Shown here: positions 4,378 to 5,174 of the stretch, piece by piece | Numbering within the stretch: position 1 is the stretch's first letter | Layout: the number at the start of each line of letters is the position of its first letter | DNA from: Pseudomonadota bacterium | GTDB lineage: Bacteria; Pseudomonadota; Alphaproteobacteria; Rhizobiales; Xanthobacteraceae | Length of the DNA stretch: 5,174 bases | Reading direction: 5' to 3' | Assembly: GCA_023431725.1 (NCBI GenBank) | Contig: JAEYVN010000361.1 | Coordinates: forward strand, 1 to 5,174 | Translations under genes and position numbers: made by a program | Notes under the pieces: generated by a model | The model's database searches: none | Told to the model about the DNA's origin: nothing | What the model saw: the letters and a program-made list of their open reading frames with translations, nothing else

Positions 4378-5174
4378 ATGAAGCTGCCTCGCAATTTCTT
4401 CAAGCCGCTCGCCGCCGGCGCCCCTGCCCCCTTGCGCGAATTGCCGGTCCGGCTGGAGCGAATGATTCATTTCGTGCCGCCGCATATCGAGAAGGTCACC
4501 GCCAAGGTGCCGCAGCTGGCCCGCGAGGTCGATGTCGTACTCGGCAATCTCGAGGACGCGATCCCGGCCGACGCCAAGAAGGCGGCGCGTGACGGCTTCA
4601 TTGCCATGGCCAAGGCCACCGATTTCGGCACGACGGGATTATGGACGCGCATCAACGGGCTGAATTCCCCCTGGGTGCTGGACGACATCACCGAACTCGT
4701 CGCGGCGATCGGCAACAAGCTTGACGTGATCATGCTGCCCAAGGTCGATGGCGTCTGGGATATCCATTACCTCGATCAGCTTCTGGCGCAGCTCGAAGCC
4801 AAGCACGCCGTCAAGAAACCGATCCTCATTCACGCCATTCTCGAAACCGCCGAAGGCGTGATGAATGTCGAACAGATCGCCGCATCGTCGCCGCGCATGC
4901 AGGGCATCAGCCTCGGGCCAGCCGATCTTGCGGCCTCGCGCGCCATGAAAACGACCCGCGTCGGTGGCGGCCATCCCGAATACAAGGTGCTCGCCGATGC
5001 GGGCGATGGCGGCGCACGCGCGATTTATCAGCAGGATCTGTGGCATTATACGCTCGGCAAGATGGTCGATGCCTGCGCCGCCGCCGGCATCAAGCCGTTC
5101 TATGGACCGTTCGGCGACTTCTCCGATCCTGAAGGCTGCGAAGTGCAATTCCGCAATGCCTTCCTGATGGGCTG
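4378..5174 (+). CDS. CitE/HpcH-HpaI-family CoA-ester lyase, malyl-CoA-lyase-like, C-terminus cut by window edge
   Basis: 265 residues are visible, beginning [14 protein letters not shown]; the frame is open to the right edge, and relatives I recall are about 350 residues. The fold is a TIM-barrel aldolase of the citrate-lyase-beta type. NLEDAIP (57-63), the acyl-CoA-binding arginine in WTRING (R91), IMLPKV (118-123), ILETAEG (154-160; E156 a Mg ligand), [10 protein letters not shown] (178-187; D183 a Mg ligand) and GPFGDFSD (243-250) follow the order in L-malyl-CoA/beta-methylmalyl-CoA lyases. Such enzymes cleave or form malyl-CoA-type thioesters (glyoxylate plus acyl-CoA) in the cytosol. The final catalytic aspartate, given by a neighbouring subunit in this family, lies beyond the window. 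Exact substrate is open: malyl-CoA, methylmalyl-CoA and citramalyl-CoA are all possible. The ATG at 4378 has GGAG 10 nt upstream. M29 (ERMIHFVPP) is a possible shorter start, but the preceding residues match the family as I recall it. Confidence 0.9.
   Translation, partial: MKLPRNFFKPLAAGAPAPLRELPVRLERMIHFVPPHIEKVTAKVPQLAREVDVVLGNLEDAIPADAKKAARDGFIAMAKATDFGTTGLWTRINGLNSPWVLDDITELVAAIGNKLDVIMLPKVDGVWDIHYLDQLLAQLEAKHAVKKPILIHAILETAEGVMNVEQIAASSPRMQGISLGPADLAASRAMKTTRVGGGHPEYKVLADAGDGGARAIYQQDLWHYTLGKMVDACAAAGIKPFYGPFGDFSDPEGCEVQFRNAFLMG

Noticed and set aside
3294..4403. A 369-codon minus-strand ORF covering the AEC permease in another frame
   Set aside because: Its product is Arg/Ala-rich and lacks membrane segments, while the alternative frame gives a complete AEC protein with family motifs. 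It would also run into the lyase start.
4639..5148. A 169-codon minus-strand ORF opposite the CoA-ester lyase
   Set aside because: Antisense shadow of a gene whose sense frame carries the metal-ligand and CoA-binding motifs.
1..5174. Mobile elements, CRISPR arrays, tRNA or rRNA genes, toxin-antitoxin or defence systems
   Set aside because: No terminal repeats with a transposase, no regularly spaced repeats, no tRNA-like cloverleaf and no relevant protein motifs were seen. Nearly all of the window is accounted for by six conventional metabolic or transport genes.

Overview
The window looks like ordinary housekeeping and metabolic chromosome from a high-GC alphaproteobacterium. The likely order is Hyphomicrobiales (Rhizobiales), probably near Bradyrhizobium, Rhodopseudomonas or Afipia. 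Three things point there: GC-rich codon use, the close resemblance of the UbiH-like hydroxylase and the malyl-CoA-lyase-like protein to sequences I remember from that group, and an intergenic motif (accggtacccacttttgc) of a kind scattered through rhizobial genomes. The placement rests on recall, not on a search.

Layout from left to right. Positions 1-282 (minus strand) hold the N-terminal part of a zinc-less quinone oxidoreductase (MDR superfamily), cut by the window edge. Positions 283-417 are intergenic, with a hairpin-forming rhizobial-type repeat, a second small hairpin and a candidate promoter for the quinone reductase. Positions 418-1155 (minus) encode a classical short-chain dehydrogenase/reductase. 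Positions 1163-1906 (minus) encode a TerC-family membrane protein. TerC lies upstream of the SDR with a 7-nt gap, so the two are probably co-transcribed. Positions 1907-2084 are a divergent intergenic region with a possible 31-codon leader ORF before terC. Positions 2085-3290 (plus) encode a UbiH/UbiF-family FAD-dependent hydroxylase, probably for ubiquinone synthesis. It converges on an AEC-family permease at 3302-4255 (minus), with only 11 nt between the stop codons. A perfect 9-bp inverted repeat (3279-3287/3314-3322) spans both gene ends. Positions 4256-4377 are a second divergent region with a candidate promoter and a small 5'-UTR hairpin. From 4378 to the right edge (plus) runs a CitE/HpcH-HpaI-family CoA-ester lyase resembling malyl-CoA lyases, cut at its C-terminus.

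The genes do not form one pathway. The supported functional groupings are the TerC-SDR transcription unit, by spacing only, and perhaps the divergent pair of a carboxylate-type permease and a CoA-ester lyase. I found no mobile element, CRISPR array, tRNA or rRNA, toxin-antitoxin pair or defence system. The most interesting signals are small non-coding structures: the repeat behind the SDR gene, the inverted repeat across the convergent stop codons, and the possible leader ORF in front of terC.
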